Part shown: positions 28,283 through 37,823 of the stretch, piece after piece
How positions within the stretch are numbered: the stretch's first letter is position 1
Layout of the letters: every line of letters begins with the position of its first letter
NCBI RefSeq assembly: GCF_030758975.1
Contig: NZ_CP132359.1
Location: 1,318,811 to 1,382,810, forward strand
Length of the DNA: 64,000 nt
Reading direction: 5' to 3'
DNA from: Bosea beijingensis
GTDB lineage: Bacteria > Pseudomonadota > Alphaproteobacteria > Rhizobiales > Beijerinckiaceae
Made by a program: the position numbers and the translations under genes
Notes under the pieces: generated by a model
Database searches by the model: none
Told to the model about the DNA's origin: nothing
What the model saw: the letters and a program-made list of their open reading frames with translations, nothing else

Positions 28283-29773
28283 ATGCGTGAGAGCTTGCGC
28301 TTCCTGCTCGGCGACAGACTGGTCGAGATCGAAAGCTGCGATCCGACCCTGACCGTGCTCGACTGGCTGCGCCTCGACCAGCGCATGACCGGCACGAAGG
28401 AAGGCTGTGCCGAGGGCGATTGCGGCGCCTGTACCGTCGTCGTCGGAAGGCTGGATCGCGCGCGGGTGCGCTACGAGGCGATCAATGCCTGCATCCGCTT
28501 CCTGCCGACGCTGGACGGCTGCCAGTTGCTCACCGTCGAGCATCTGAAGGGCGCGGATGGCTCCCTGCACCCGGTGCAACAGGCGATGGTGGAATGCCAC
28601 GGCTCGCAATGCGGCTTCTGCACGCCGGGCTTCGTCATGTCGCTGCTGGCGCTCCGGCTCAACGAGGCGGAACCCGATACCGGCCGCATCGAGGATGCGC
28701 TCGCCGGCAATCTCTGCCGCTGCACCGGCTACGAGCCGATCATCGCCGCCGGCCGCCGCGTGGACGAGATCGCGCCGCGCGAGGCGGATCGCTTCCTGCT
28801 GGAGCGCGAGGCCGTTGCAGCGCGGCTTGCAGCGCTGAACGATACCGAGACGCTCGCCCTGCAAGGCGAAGGCGGTCGCTTCTATGCGCCCGCGACTGCC
28901 GAAGCGCTGGCCGAACTCGTCGCGGCATATCCGCAGGCGACGCTGGTCGCGGGCGCGACCGATGTCGGGCTCTGGGTCACCAAGGCGATGAAGCGGCTCG
29001 ATCCGGTGATCTATCTCGGGCGGATCGAGGCGCTCCGCACGATCAGAGACGAGGGCGACCATCTGCGCTTCGGCGCGATGGCTGGTCATATCGACGTCCG
29101 CACGGCGCTGGCCGCCCTCTCGCCGCAGCTCGATGAACTGATGCGCCGCTTCGGCGGCGAGCAGGTGCGCAATGCCGGCACGATCGGCGGCAACATCGCC
29201 AACGGCTCGCCGATCGGCGACCTGCCGCCGGCCCTGATCGCGCTCGATGCGAAGCTGGTGCTGGCACGGCGCGACGAAACCGGCCTCGAACGGCGTACCA
29301 TCCCGCTCGAAAGCTTCTTCATCGAATACCGCAAGCAGGATCGGCGCCCCGGCGAGTTCGTCGAGGCCGTGCTGGTGCCGAAGCTGGCGGAGGGCGTGCT
29401 GTTCCATGCTTCCAAGGTCTCGAAGCGCTTCGACGAGGATATCTCGGCCGCCTGCGGCGCCTTCCGGCTGACGCTCGGCAGCGACGGGCGCATCAGCGAA
29501 GCTCGTCTCGCCTATGGCGGCATGGCCGGCATACCCAAGCGGGCGAAGGCGGCAGAAGCTGCACTCGTCGGCCAGCTCTGGAACGAGACGGCCGTCGCAG
29601 CCGCCATCGCAGCCCTGCCGCAGGATTTCACGCCGCTCGACGACATGCGTGCCTCGGCGCATTATCGGCTCAGGATTGCCGGCAACCTGCTGCACCGCTT
29701 CCTGATCGAGACGACGGAAGCTGAAACACAGACGCGGGTTGCCGGCCTGCTGGCAGAGGCCGCCCATGGCTGA
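28283..29773 (+). CDS. xdhA: Xanthine dehydrogenase small subunit (FeS/FAD)
   Basis: A 496-residue subunit. The plant-type 2Fe-2S cluster is bound by Cys42, Cys47 and Cys50 (CAEGDCGAC) and a later Cys, and the second cluster by CGFCTPGF and NLCRCTGY. The C-terminal FAD domain has AGATDVGLW and GTIGGNIANGSPIGD. The ATG at 28283 has GGGAG 8 nt upstream. It passes electrons from the molybdenum subunit to NAD. The stop overlaps the start of xdhB by 8 nt. First gene of an operon with xdhB, xdhC and the ABC importer genes. Confidence 0.95.
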   Translation: MRESLRFLLGDRLVEIESCDPTLTVLDWLRLDQRMTGTKEGCAEGDCGACTVVVGRLDRARVRYEAINACIRFLPTLDGCQLLTVEHLKGADGSLHPVQQAMVECHGSQCGFCTPGFVMSLLALRLNEAEPDTGRIEDALAGNLCRCTGYEPIIAAGRRVDEIAPREADRFLLEREAVAARLAALNDTETLALQGEGGRFYAPATAEALAELVAAYPQATLVAGATDVGLWVTKAMKRLDPVIYLGRIEALRTIRDEGDHLRFGAMAGHIDVRTALAALSPQLDELMRRFGGEQVRNAGTIGGNIANGSPIGDLPPALIALDAKLVLARRDETGLERRTIPLESFFIEYRKQDRRPGEFVEAVLVPKLAEGVLFHASKVSKRFDEDISAACGAFRLTLGSDGRISEARLAYGGMAGIPKRAKAAEAALVGQLWNETAVAAAIAALPQDFTPLDDMRASAHYRLRIAGNLLHRFLIETTEAETQTRVAGLLAEAAHG

Positions 29774-32108
29774 CGCACGCCGCAAGCTCGATATCGGAGT
29801 GGAGAGCGGCCCGATCGGCAGCTCCCGCATCCATGATTCCGCGCCCAAGCATGTCGCGGGCGAAGCATTTTATATCGACGACATCGCCGCGCCCGAAGGC
29901 TTGCTGCACGCCTATCTCGGCACGAGCACGATCGCTCACGGACGGCTGCTCTCGGTCGACCTCGATGCCGTCCGCGCCGCGCCGGGCGTGATCGCCGTTT
30001 TGACGGCAGCAGGCGTTCCCGGCGCCAACGACATCTCCTCGACCCATCTCCATGACGAGCCGGTCTTCGCGACCGAAACCATTCTGTTCCACGGCCAGCC
30101 GCTCTTTGCTGTCGTTGCCGAGACGCGCGAGCAGGCGCGCCATGCTGCGACGCTCGCGAAGACGGAGTATGCCGAAGAAGTGCCGCTGATCGACATCGCG
30201 ACGGCTCGTCAAGCCGGCGGCAAGCTCGTGACCGCGCCGCTCAAGCTGGAGCGCGGCGATATCGCTGCCGGCCTCGCCGCGAGCCCGCGCCGGCTCAAAG
30301 GCACGATGGCGATCGGCGGACAGGAGCATTTCTACCTGGAGAGCCAGATCGCGCTCGCCATCCCCGGCGAGGACGAGGACGTGGCGGTGCTGGTCTCGAC
30401 CCAGCATCCGAGCGAGGTCCAGCACATGGTCGCGGCCGTGCTCGGGGTCGGCTCGCATGCGGTCACCGTCGAGGTCCGGCGCATGGGCGGCGGCTTCGGC
30501 GGCAAGGAGACGCAGGCCAATCTCTTCGCCTGCGTCGCCGCCATCTGTGCTCGCAAGCTGAAGCGGCCGGTGAAGCTCCGGCCCGACCGCGACGACGACA
30601 TGGCGATCACCGGCAAGCGCCACGACTTCGTCTGCGACTACGAGATCGGCTTCGACGACGAGGGCCGCATCCATGCGCTCGACGCCGTCTATGCGGCGCG
30701 CTGCGGCTGGAACGCCGATCTGTCGGGGCCGGTTACCGACCGCGCCCTGTTCCACATGGACAATTGCTATTTCTATCCGGCGGTGCGCGCCCGCTCGGAG
30801 CCGCTCTTCACCAACACCTGCTCGAACACCGCCTTCCGCGGCTTCGGCGGGCCGCAAGGCATGGTGGGGGCCGAGCGCTTCATCGAGGAGGTCGCCTACG
30901 CGACTGGGCTCGACCCGCTGGAGGTCCGCCGGCGCAATCTCTATGGCGATGCCGGCCGCAACGTCACGCCCTACCACCAGACCGTCGAGGACAATATCGC
31001 GGCCGAGGTGATCGCGGAGCTGGAGCGGCGCTGCGACTATCAGGCGCGCAAGGCCGCGATCCGAGAGGCCAATGCGAAAAGCCCCATCGTCAAGCGCGGC
31101 ATCGCTTTGACGCCGGTGAAGTTCGGCATCTCCTTCACCGCGACCTGGTTCAACCAGGCGGGTGCGCTGGTGCATGTCTACACCGACGGCACGGTCGCGC
31201 TGAACCATGGCGGCACCGAGATGGGGCAAGGGCTCTATATCAAGGTGGCGCAGGTGGTGGCGCACGCCTTCGGCATCGGGCTCGACCAGATCAAGATTAC
31301 CGCCACGACGACCGGCAAGGTGCCGAACACCTCGGCGACCGCCGCCTCGTCCGGCTCCGATCTCAACGGCATGGCCGCGCTCGACGCCTGTGACACGATC
31401 AAGAAGCGATTGACGGAATTCGCCGGGAAGCATTGGCAGGTCGCGGCGGAGGACATCGCCTTCCTGCCGGGCCGCGTGAAGGTTGGCGCCCGGGAGATCG
31501 CTTTCAAGGACCTGATCGCCGCTGCCTATATGGCCCGCGTCCAGCTTTCGGCGACGGGCTTCTACGCGACCCCGAAAATCCATTGGGACCGCAAGGCAGG
31601 GCGCGGCCACCCCTTCTATTATTTCTCCTATGGCGCGGCGGCGGCCGAGGTCGCGATCGATACGTTGACCGGCGAATACAAGGTCGAGCGCGTCGACATC
31701 CTCCACGATTGCGGGCAATCGCTGAACCCGGCGATCGACAAGGGCCAGATCGAGGGCGGCTTCGTGCAGGGCATGGGCTGGCTGACGACCGAGGAACTGG
31801 TCTGGGACAAGAAGGGCCGGCTCTGGACCCACGCTCCCTCGACCTACAAGATCCCCGTAGCCTCCGACCGGCCGCGCGTCTTCAACGTGCATCTGCTGGA
31901 GAATGCGCCGAACCGCGAGCCGACGATCCATCGTTCCAAGGCTGTCGGCGAGCCGCCTCTGATGCTGGCGATCTCGGTTCTGCACGCGCTGTCGGATGCG
32001 GTGGCGAGCGTCGGCGATCATCGCATCTGCCCGCGCCTCGACGCCCCGGCGACGCCGGAACGGGTGCTCGATGCGGTTGAGAGGGTCAGGGCGGAGGCCG
32101 GACGATGA
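29766..32108 (+). CDS. xdhB: Xanthine dehydrogenase molybdenum-binding subunit
   Basis: A 780-residue molybdopterin subunit that oxidises hypoxanthine and xanthine to urate. Molybdopterin-contact motifs are visible: GGQEHFYLE, GGGFGGKETQ, AFRGFGGPQG and GGTEMGQGL. A late Glu in the VGEPPLMLAISV segment is the usual catalytic base. Length agrees with bacterial XdhB. It overlaps xdhA by 8 nt and xdhC by 4 nt. The ATG at 29766 is the start that keeps the conserved N-terminus SRIHDSAPKHVAGEAFYIDD. Confidence 0.95.
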   Translation: MADARRKLDIGVESGPIGSSRIHDSAPKHVAGEAFYIDDIAAPEGLLHAYLGTSTIAHGRLLSVDLDAVRAAPGVIAVLTAAGVPGANDISSTHLHDEPVFATETILFHGQPLFAVVAETREQARHAATLAKTEYAEEVPLIDIATARQAGGKLVTAPLKLERGDIAAGLAASPRRLKGTMAIGGQEHFYLESQIALAIPGEDEDVAVLVSTQHPSEVQHMVAAVLGVGSHAVTVEVRRMGGGFGGKETQANLFACVAAICARKLKRPVKLRPDRDDDMAITGKRHDFVCDYEIGFDDEGRIHALDAVYAARCGWNADLSGPVTDRALFHMDNCYFYPAVRARSEPLFTNTCSNTAFRGFGGPQGMVGAERFIEEVAYATGLDPLEVRRRNLYGDAGRNVTPYHQTVEDNIAAEVIAELERRCDYQARKAAIREANAKSPIVKRGIALTPVKFGISFTATWFNQAGALVHVYTDGTVALNHGGTEMGQGLYIKVAQVVAHAFGIGLDQIKITATTTGKVPNTSATAASSGSDLNGMAALDACDTIKKRLTEFAGKHWQVAAEDIAFLPGRVKVGAREIAFKDLIAAAYMARVQLSATGFYATPKIHWDRKAGRGHPFYYFSYGAAAAEVAIDTLTGEYKVERVDILHDCGQSLNPAIDKGQIEGGFVQGMGWLTTEELVWDKKGRLWTHAPSTYKIPVASDRPRVFNVHLLENAPNREPTIHRSKAVGEPPLMLAISVLHALSDAVASVGDHRICPRLDAPATPERVLDAVERVRAEAGR

Positions 32109-32947
32109 GCCTCGCCGCTTTCCTCATCACCCATCAGCGCAACGGCATCGTTCTCGTCCGAATCGAGGCCGCCGAGGGCTCGACGCCGCGCGAGGCGGGC
32201 GCCTGCATGGCGGTCAGCTCCGGCGCCATCGCGGGCACCATCGGCGGCGGGCAGCTCGAATTCCACTGCATCGACATCGCCCGGCACATGCTCAGCGAGG
32301 GCGCCGAGGATCAGTTGCTCGACATTCCGCTCGGGCCGCAGATGGGACAGTGCTGCGGCGGGAGGGTGCGTGTCTCGCTCCGTCACACCGGCGCGGCCGA
32401 AATCGCCCTGTTCAGCGCCCGCGAGAAGGCGGAAGCGGCGGCGAGGCCGCCGGTGCTGATATTTGGCGCCGGCCATACCGGCCGCGCGCTGGCGAAGGCG
32501 CTGGCGCCCCTGCCGGTTTCTGTCTCGCTCATCGACGATCGCGATGATGTCATGAGCGGGCTGCCGGCGGCCGTGACTTGCATCCGCATGGCCGATCCAG
32601 TCGATGCGGTTGCGAGCGCTCCCGCAAGAGCCGCCTTCGTCGTGCTCTCGCACAGCCATGCGCTCGACTACCGGCTGGCCGAGGCGGCGCTGGCGCGCGG
32701 CGATGCGGCTTATGTCGGTATGATCGGCTCGGCGACGAAGCGCGCGCGCTTCGAATCGGGCTTCCTGCGCAGCGGCGGGCGGCGCGAGGCGCTCGCGCGC
32801 CTGACCTGCCCGATCGGCGGTTCGGATGTGGACGACAAGCGCCCGGAGGTGATCGCGGCCTTGACGGCAGCCGAACTGGTGCGTTGCTTGCTTGGCCGAA
32901 GGGCACCGGCGAAAGGGAGACGGTCGCGACATGAAACCGCCGCGTGA
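32105..32947 (+). CDS. xdhC: Xanthine dehydrogenase maturation factor XdhC
   Basis: A 280-residue chaperone that inserts sulfurated molybdenum cofactor into xanthine dehydrogenase. The N-terminal region has EGSTPREAGACMAV and the conserved Cys pair in GQCCGGRVRVSL; the C-terminal Rossmann-like half begins LIFGAGHTGRALAKAL, and YVGMIGSATKRARF is also typical. The ATGA overlap with xdhB and the 17-nt overlap with the following ATPase gene show one operon, tying enzyme maturation to purine import. Confidence 0.94.
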   Translation: MSLAAFLITHQRNGIVLVRIEAAEGSTPREAGACMAVSSGAIAGTIGGGQLEFHCIDIARHMLSEGAEDQLLDIPLGPQMGQCCGGRVRVSLRHTGAAEIALFSAREKAEAAARPPVLIFGAGHTGRALAKALAPLPVSVSLIDDRDDVMSGLPAAVTCIRMADPVDAVASAPARAAFVVLSHSHALDYRLAEAALARGDAAYVGMIGSATKRARFESGFLRSGGRREALARLTCPIGGSDVDDKRPEVIAALTAAELVRCLLGRRAPAKGRRSRHETAA

Positions 32948-34475
32948 GCAGGATGTGCCGCCGCGGCTGGCGCTCGCCCATATCTCGAAGAGCTTTCCCG
33001 GCGTCAAAGCCAATGAAGACATCAGCCTGAGCGTCGCTCCGAGCGAAATCCACGCCCTGCTCGGCGAGAACGGCGCCGGCAAGTCGACGCTGGTCAAGAT
33101 CATCTACGGCGTCCAGCAGGCCGACGAAGGCACCATCTCCTGGAACGGTTCGCCCGTTGCGATCCCCTCGCCCAAGGCCGCGCGCAAGCTCGGCATCGGC
33201 ATGGTCTTCCAGCACTTCTCGCTGTTCGACGCGATGACGGTGATCGAGAATATCGCGCTCGGGCTCGACGAGGCCGTCGACCGCGAGGAACTGAAGCAGC
33301 GCGTCGCCGCGATCCTGCAATCCTATTCGCTGCCGCTCGACCCGGAGCGCGAGGTTCATACGCTCTCGGTCGGCGAGCGCCAGCGCATCGAAATCGTGCG
33401 CTGCCTGCTGCAGAAGCCGAAGCTCTTGATCATGGACGAGCCGACCTCGGTGCTGACGCCGCAGGAGGTCGAGCGCCTGTTCGCGACGCTGCGCCAGATC
33501 GCGGCCGAGGGCTGCTCGATCCTCTACATCTCGCACAAGCTGCACGAGATCAAAGCGCTCTGCGGCAGCGCCACGATCCTGCGCGGCGGGCGTGTCGTCG
33601 CGACCTGCGACCCCAGTGTCGAGACGACCAAGCGCATGGCCGAGCTGATGATCGGCGCGGAATTGCGCAAGATCGAGCACGGCAAGGCGTCTGGCGCCGG
33701 TGCTGTCCGGCTGGAGGCCAAGGGTCTGTCGCTCCCCGGCGAGCCACCCTTCGGCACCGATCTGGAGAGCGTTTCGTTCGAGGCGCGGGCCGGCGAGATC
33801 CTCGGCATCGCCGGCGTCGCCGGCAATGGACAGGCGGAGTTGCTGACCGCGCTCTCGGGCGAAAAGCTCGCCGCCCATGCCGAAGCGATCACGCTGGACG
33901 GGAGAGCTGTCGGCCTGGAAGGAGCCGGCGCGCGCCGCGCGCTCGGCCTGGCCTGCGTGCCCGAGGAGCGCAACGGCCATGCCGCCGTGCCGGATTTCTC
34001 GCTCGCCGATAACGGCGTCCTGACCGCGCGCCACCGCTTGCCCCTGGCCCCGCTCGGCATCATCAGCCGCGGCAGCGTGAAGCGCTTCGCCGACAGCGTG
34101 ATCAAGCTGTTCGACGTCCGCACCACCGGCAACGCCGCGCTCGCGCGCTCGCTTTCGGGCGGCAACCTGCAGAAATTCATCATGGGCCGCGAGATCGGGC
34201 AGCAACCGGCCGTGCTCGTCGTCTCGCAGCCGACCTGGGGCGTCGATGCGGGTGCCGCCGCCGCGATCCGGCAGGAATTGGTCGATCTCGCTGCCAAGGG
34301 CTCGGCCGTGGTGGTGATCTCGCAGGATCTTGACGAATTGCTGGAGCTCGCCGACCGGCTCTGCGTCATCAACGAAGGCCGGTTGTCGGCGCCGCGCCCG
34401 GTCGCCAGCCTCGGCATCGACGAGATCGGCCTGATGATGGGTGGTATCCATGGCGCGGAGGCAGCCCATGCTTGA
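32931..34475 (+). CDS. BMP-family (nucleoside-type) ABC importer, double ATP-binding protein
   Basis: A 514-residue protein with two ATP-binding domains, as in sugar and nucleoside importers. The first has Walker A GENGAGKST, signature LSVGERQRIEI and Walker B LLIMDEPTSVL. The second is degenerate at Walker A (GVAGNGQAELLTALSG) but keeps LSGGNLQKFIMGREI. This matches the YufO/NupA/RnsB group. The ATG at 32931 overlaps xdhC by 17 nt. Co-transcription with xanthine dehydrogenase points to purine bases or nucleosides as substrate. Confidence 0.92.
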   Translation: MKPPREQDVPPRLALAHISKSFPGVKANEDISLSVAPSEIHALLGENGAGKSTLVKIIYGVQQADEGTISWNGSPVAIPSPKAARKLGIGMVFQHFSLFDAMTVIENIALGLDEAVDREELKQRVAAILQSYSLPLDPEREVHTLSVGERQRIEIVRCLLQKPKLLIMDEPTSVLTPQEVERLFATLRQIAAEGCSILYISHKLHEIKALCGSATILRGGRVVATCDPSVETTKRMAELMIGAELRKIEHGKASGAGAVRLEAKGLSLPGEPPFGTDLESVSFEARAGEILGIAGVAGNGQAELLTALSGEKLAAHAEAITLDGRAVGLEGAGARRALGLACVPEERNGHAAVPDFSLADNGVLTARHRLPLAPLGIISRGSVKRFADSVIKLFDVRTTGNAALARSLSGGNLQKFIMGREIGQQPAVLVVSQPTWGVDAGAAAAIRQELVDLAAKGSAVVVISQDLDELLELADRLCVINEGRLSAPRPVASLGIDEIGLMMGGIHGAEAAHA

Positions 34476-35532
34476 ATGGCGCCGCCGTCGTGAGCCGAGC
34501 GCGCTGATGCTCCTCGCAAGCCCGCTGATCGCGATCGGGCTCACCATTCTGATCGGCATGATCGTTTTCACCGCCATGGGCTATGACGGTTTCCACGCGG
34601 TCGAGAGCATCTTCCTGACACCGTTCCTGGAGCCGCAGCGCTGGGGCGATATCGGGGTGAAGGGCGCGCCGCTCGTCATGATCGCGCTCGGGCTCGCCAT
34701 CGGCTTTCGGGCCAATGTCTGGAACATCGGCGCCGAGGGGCAATATGTCATGGGCGCCATCGCCGGCACCGGCGTCGCCCTGCTGACCTATGACATGACG
34801 GGATGGTGGATCCTGCCCGCCATGATGCTGGCCGGCATCCTCGGCGGCATGGCCTGGGCCGCGATCCCCGCCTTCCTGCGCGTCAAGTTGCAGGTCAGCG
34901 AGATCCTGACCAGCCTGATGCTGACCTATGTCGCGGTGCAGTTCCTGTATTTCCTGGTGCGTGGGCCGTGGAAAGATCCGGGCGGTTTCAACTTCCCGCA
35001 GACGCGGATGTTCACCGCCGACCAGACGCTACCGACCGTACTGGAGGGAACGCTCGTCCATCTCGGCATTCCCGCAGCGCTCGCCCTCGCGGTCATCGCC
35101 TGGCTGCTGATGGAGAAGACGACCGCCGGCTACGCGATCAAGGTCGTAGGCCTCGCGCCGGCCGCGGCCCGTCACGGCGGCTTCAGTGCCGCGCGCACGA
35201 CCTGGGCGACCATGCTGGCCAGCGGCGCGCTCGCCGGCCTCGCCGGTTTGTTCGAGGCGGCCGGCCCGTTCGGGCAGCTCACGCCGCAATTCCCGGTGGG
35301 CTACGGCTTCACCGCGATCATCGTCGCCTTCCTCGGCCGGCTGAACCCGCTCGGCATCGTCTTTGGCGGCATCGTGCTGGCAGGAACCTATGTGGGCGGC
35401 GAAATCGCGCAGTCGACGGTGAGGCTGCCCCAGGCCGCAACCGGCCTGTTCCAGGCGACGCTGCTCTTCATGCTGCTCGCCACCGACGTGCTGGTGCGCT
35501 GGCGGATCGGCTGGAAGCGGAGGGTGGTGTGA
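34468..35532 (+). CDS. BMP-family (nucleoside-type) ABC importer permease 1
   Basis: A 354-residue permease with eight or more hydrophobic segments, of the BPD_transp_2 (RbsC-like) family; GFRANVWNIGAEGQYVMGAI is the characteristic motif near residues 77-97. The ATG at 34468 has GGAGG about 7 nt upstream and overlaps the ATPase stop by 8 nt. It pairs with the second permease at 35789, but the two are separated by 256 bp of nested palindromic repeats. Confidence 0.91.
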   Translation: MLEWRRRREPSALMLLASPLIAIGLTILIGMIVFTAMGYDGFHAVESIFLTPFLEPQRWGDIGVKGAPLVMIALGLAIGFRANVWNIGAEGQYVMGAIAGTGVALLTYDMTGWWILPAMMLAGILGGMAWAAIPAFLRVKLQVSEILTSLMLTYVAVQFLYFLVRGPWKDPGGFNFPQTRMFTADQTLPTVLEGTLVHLGIPAALALAVIAWLLMEKTTAGYAIKVVGLAPAAARHGGFSAARTTWATMLASGALAGLAGLFEAAGPFGQLTPQFPVGYGFTAIIVAFLGRLNPLGIVFGGIVLAGTYVGGEIAQSTVRLPQAATGLFQATLLFMLLATDVLVRWRIGWKRRVV

Positions 35533-35550
35533 CAGGCTCAACGCGCATCC

Positions 35551-35781
35551 CCCTTTGTCATTCCGGGGCTTCGCATCGCGAAGAACCCGGAACCCACGAC
35601 CGGGCGAGCGGCAAAACCCGTCATGGTCGGGCTTGTCCCGACCATCCACGCCCTCCTTCGGCGCGCGTGGTGTTCAAGACATGGATGCTCGCCACAAGGG
35701 CGAGCATGACGGTGCGGCAAAGATCTCACCCAGTCGTGGGTTCCGGGTTCACGCCTACGGCGCGCCCCGGAATGACAAGGG
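35551..35781. repeat. Nested palindromic repeat inside the importer operon
   Basis: A 231-bp compound inverted repeat. Outer arms: 35551-35569 against 35764-35781 (GTCATTCCGGGGC core, one indel). Next arms: 35584-35600 with 35733-35749, 17 bp perfect. Two hairpins lie inside: TGGTCGGG (35624-35631)/CCCGACCA (35637-35644) and ATGCTCGCC (35685-35693)/GGCGAGCAT (35699-35707). It fills almost the whole 35533-35788 gap; no gene is visible there. Confidence 0.85.
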
Positions 35782-35788
35782 ATGAGCT

Positions 35789-36712
35789 ATGACCTCAGCC
35801 ATGCTCGTCTCCATCCTGATGACGCTGATCGCGGCCTCGACGCCGCTGCTGCTGGCCGCGCTGGGTGAGCTCGTCGCCGAGAAGGCCGGCGTGCTCAATC
35901 TCGGCGTCGAGGGCATGATGCTCTGCGGCGCGGTCGCTGGCTTCGCCGTCGCATTCTCGACCGGCAGCACCGGCATCGGCCTCGTCGCGGCGGCCTTCGC
36001 AGGCGTCGCGGCCTCGATGATCTTCGCCGTGCTCGCGCTTTCGCTGATGGCCAATCAGGTCGCGACGGGGCTGGCGTTGACGATCTTCGGCATCGGCGCC
36101 TCCTCGCTGATCGGCGCGGGCTTCGTCGGGCGCACCATCACGCGGCTCCAGCCGGTGTTTCCAGCGGCACTGTCGGAGCATCCGATCCTGCGGCTGGTCT
36201 TCGGCCACGACATCCTCGTCTATCTCTCGCTAGCGCTCGTCGCGGGTGTCGGCTGGTTCCTGCGCCGGACGCGGCCCGGACTGATCCTGCGCGCCGTCGG
36301 CGAGAACGATGCTTCCGCTCATGCGATCGGCTATCCGGTCATCGCCATCCGCTATGCGGCCGTTGCCTTCGGCGGCGCGCTCGCGGGGCTCGGCGGCGCC
36401 TATTTCTCGCTGGCGCTGACGCCGATGTGGGCGGATCGCCTGACCGCCGGCCGCGGCTGGATCGCGCTGGCGCTCGTTGTGTTCTCGGCCTGGAAGCCGG
36501 GGCGCCTGCTGCTTGGGGCCTATCTTTTCGGCGCCGTCATGACGCTGGAATTGCAGGCCAAGGCGGCCGGCGTCACCTGGCTCGCGCCGGAGGTCCTGGC
36601 GATGGCCCCCTACCTTGCGACGATTGCAGTTCTGACCATGATGTCGCTAGGACGGAAGACCGGCCGGCTCGACGCGCCCGCCTGCCTCGGCAAACCCTTC
36701 TCGGCGTCCTGA
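35789..36712 (+). CDS. BMP-family (nucleoside-type) ABC importer permease 2
   Basis: A 307-residue BPD_transp_2-family permease of the YufQ/NupQ type. AALGELVAEKAGVLNLGVEG near residues 24-43 is the hallmark of this group, followed by about eight transmembrane segments. It forms the channel with permease 1. The unusually large gap before it holds palindromic repeats, which could lower or stabilise expression of this gene and the binding-protein gene relative to the upstream part of the operon. Confidence 0.92.
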   Translation: MTSAMLVSILMTLIAASTPLLLAALGELVAEKAGVLNLGVEGMMLCGAVAGFAVAFSTGSTGIGLVAAAFAGVAASMIFAVLALSLMANQVATGLALTIFGIGASSLIGAGFVGRTITRLQPVFPAALSEHPILRLVFGHDILVYLSLALVAGVGWFLRRTRPGLILRAVGENDASAHAIGYPVIAIRYAAVAFGGALAGLGGAYFSLALTPMWADRLTAGRGWIALALVVFSAWKPGRLLLGAYLFGAVMTLELQAKAAGVTWLAPEVLAMAPYLATIAVLTMMSLGRKTGRLDAPACLGKPFSAS

Positions 36713-36743
36713 CGCCGCAACCCATAACGGGGAGTTTTTGGAC

Positions 36744-37823
36744 ATGACCAGCATCATCACCCGCCGCAGGCTGACCTTCGGCGCGGCCGCCGCCTCCACC
36801 CTGCCGATCCTCGGCCGGGGCGCCTCGGCGCAGACCCCGCTCGGCGTCGGCTTCGTCTATGTCGGCCCGATCGGCGACCACGGCTACACCTGGACGCATA
36901 ACCAGGGCCGGCTCGCGCTGGAAAAGGAATACGGCGCCAAGATCAAGACGAGCTTCATCGAGAACGTCGCCGAGGGACCGGACGCCGCCCGCGCGATCCG
37001 CCAGCTCGCCCAGGCCGGCAACCAGCTCATCTTCACGACCTCCTTCGGCTTCATGAACCCGACGATCCAGGTCGCCAAGCAGTTCCCGAAGCTCCATTTC
37101 GAGCATGCCACCGGCTATATGCGCGCCGAGAACGTCGCGACCTACGATGCGCGCTTCTACGAGGGCCGCGCCGTGATCGGCACCATCGCCGGCCATATGT
37201 CGAAGACCGGCCAGGCCGGGTATGTCGCCTCCTTCCCGATCCCTGAAGTGGTGATGGGCATCAACGCCTTCCACCTCGCCGCCCGCAAGGTGAACCCGAA
37301 CTTCAAGACCAAGGTCGTCTGGTGCTCGACTTGGTACGACCCCGCCAAGGAGGCCGACGCCGCCAAGGCGCTGATCGACCAGGGCGCCGACATGATCACC
37401 CAGCACACCGATTCCGCCGCCCCGCTCCAGGCGGCCGAGCAGCGCGGCGTCTTCGCCTTCGGCCAGGCCTCCGACATGAAGTCCTTCGCGCCGAAGGCCC
37501 ATCTCTCGGCCATCGTCGACGACTGGTCGGGCTACTACATCAAGCGCGTCAAGGACGTGATGGACGGCAACTGGAAGAGCGGCGCGGTCTGGCACGGGCT
37601 CAAGGAGGGCATGGTTAAGATCGCACCCTATAACGACGCCGTCACGCCGGCTGCCCGCGCCGCCGCCGACGAGGTCACCAAGGGCATCATCGCCGGCACG
37701 CTCCACCCCTTCACCGGCGAGCTGAAGGATCAGAAGGGTGTCGTACGCCTGAAGGCCGGCGAGACCGCCAGCGACGAGATGCTCTCGAAGATGGACTGGT
37801 ACGTCGACGGCATCCAGGCCTGA
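36744..37823 (+). CDS. BMP-family periplasmic binding protein
   Basis: A 359-residue binding protein of the basic membrane protein (BMP/PnrA) family. An RRR-containing signal peptide (ITRRRLTFGAAAASTLPILG, possibly Tat-type, cleavage near ASAQ) precedes VGFVYVGPIGDHGYTWTHNQ, the family's mature N-terminus. GGGGAG stands about 9 nt before the ATG at 36744. Homologues bind purine nucleosides or bases, and the adjoining guaD/xdhABC genes fit that. It is the last gene of the importer and is followed by a 10-bp hairpin. Confidence 0.93.
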   Translation: MTSIITRRRLTFGAAAASTLPILGRGASAQTPLGVGFVYVGPIGDHGYTWTHNQGRLALEKEYGAKIKTSFIENVAEGPDAARAIRQLAQAGNQLIFTTSFGFMNPTIQVAKQFPKLHFEHATGYMRAENVATYDARFYEGRAVIGTIAGHMSKTGQAGYVASFPIPEVVMGINAFHLAARKVNPNFKTKVVWCSTWYDPAKEADAAKALIDQGADMITQHTDSAAPLQAAEQRGVFAFGQASDMKSFAPKAHLSAIVDDWSGYYIKRVKDVMDGNWKSGAVWHGLKEGMVKIAPYNDAVTPAARAAADEVTKGIIAGTLHPFTGELKDQKGVVRLKAGETASDEMLSKMDWYVDGIQA

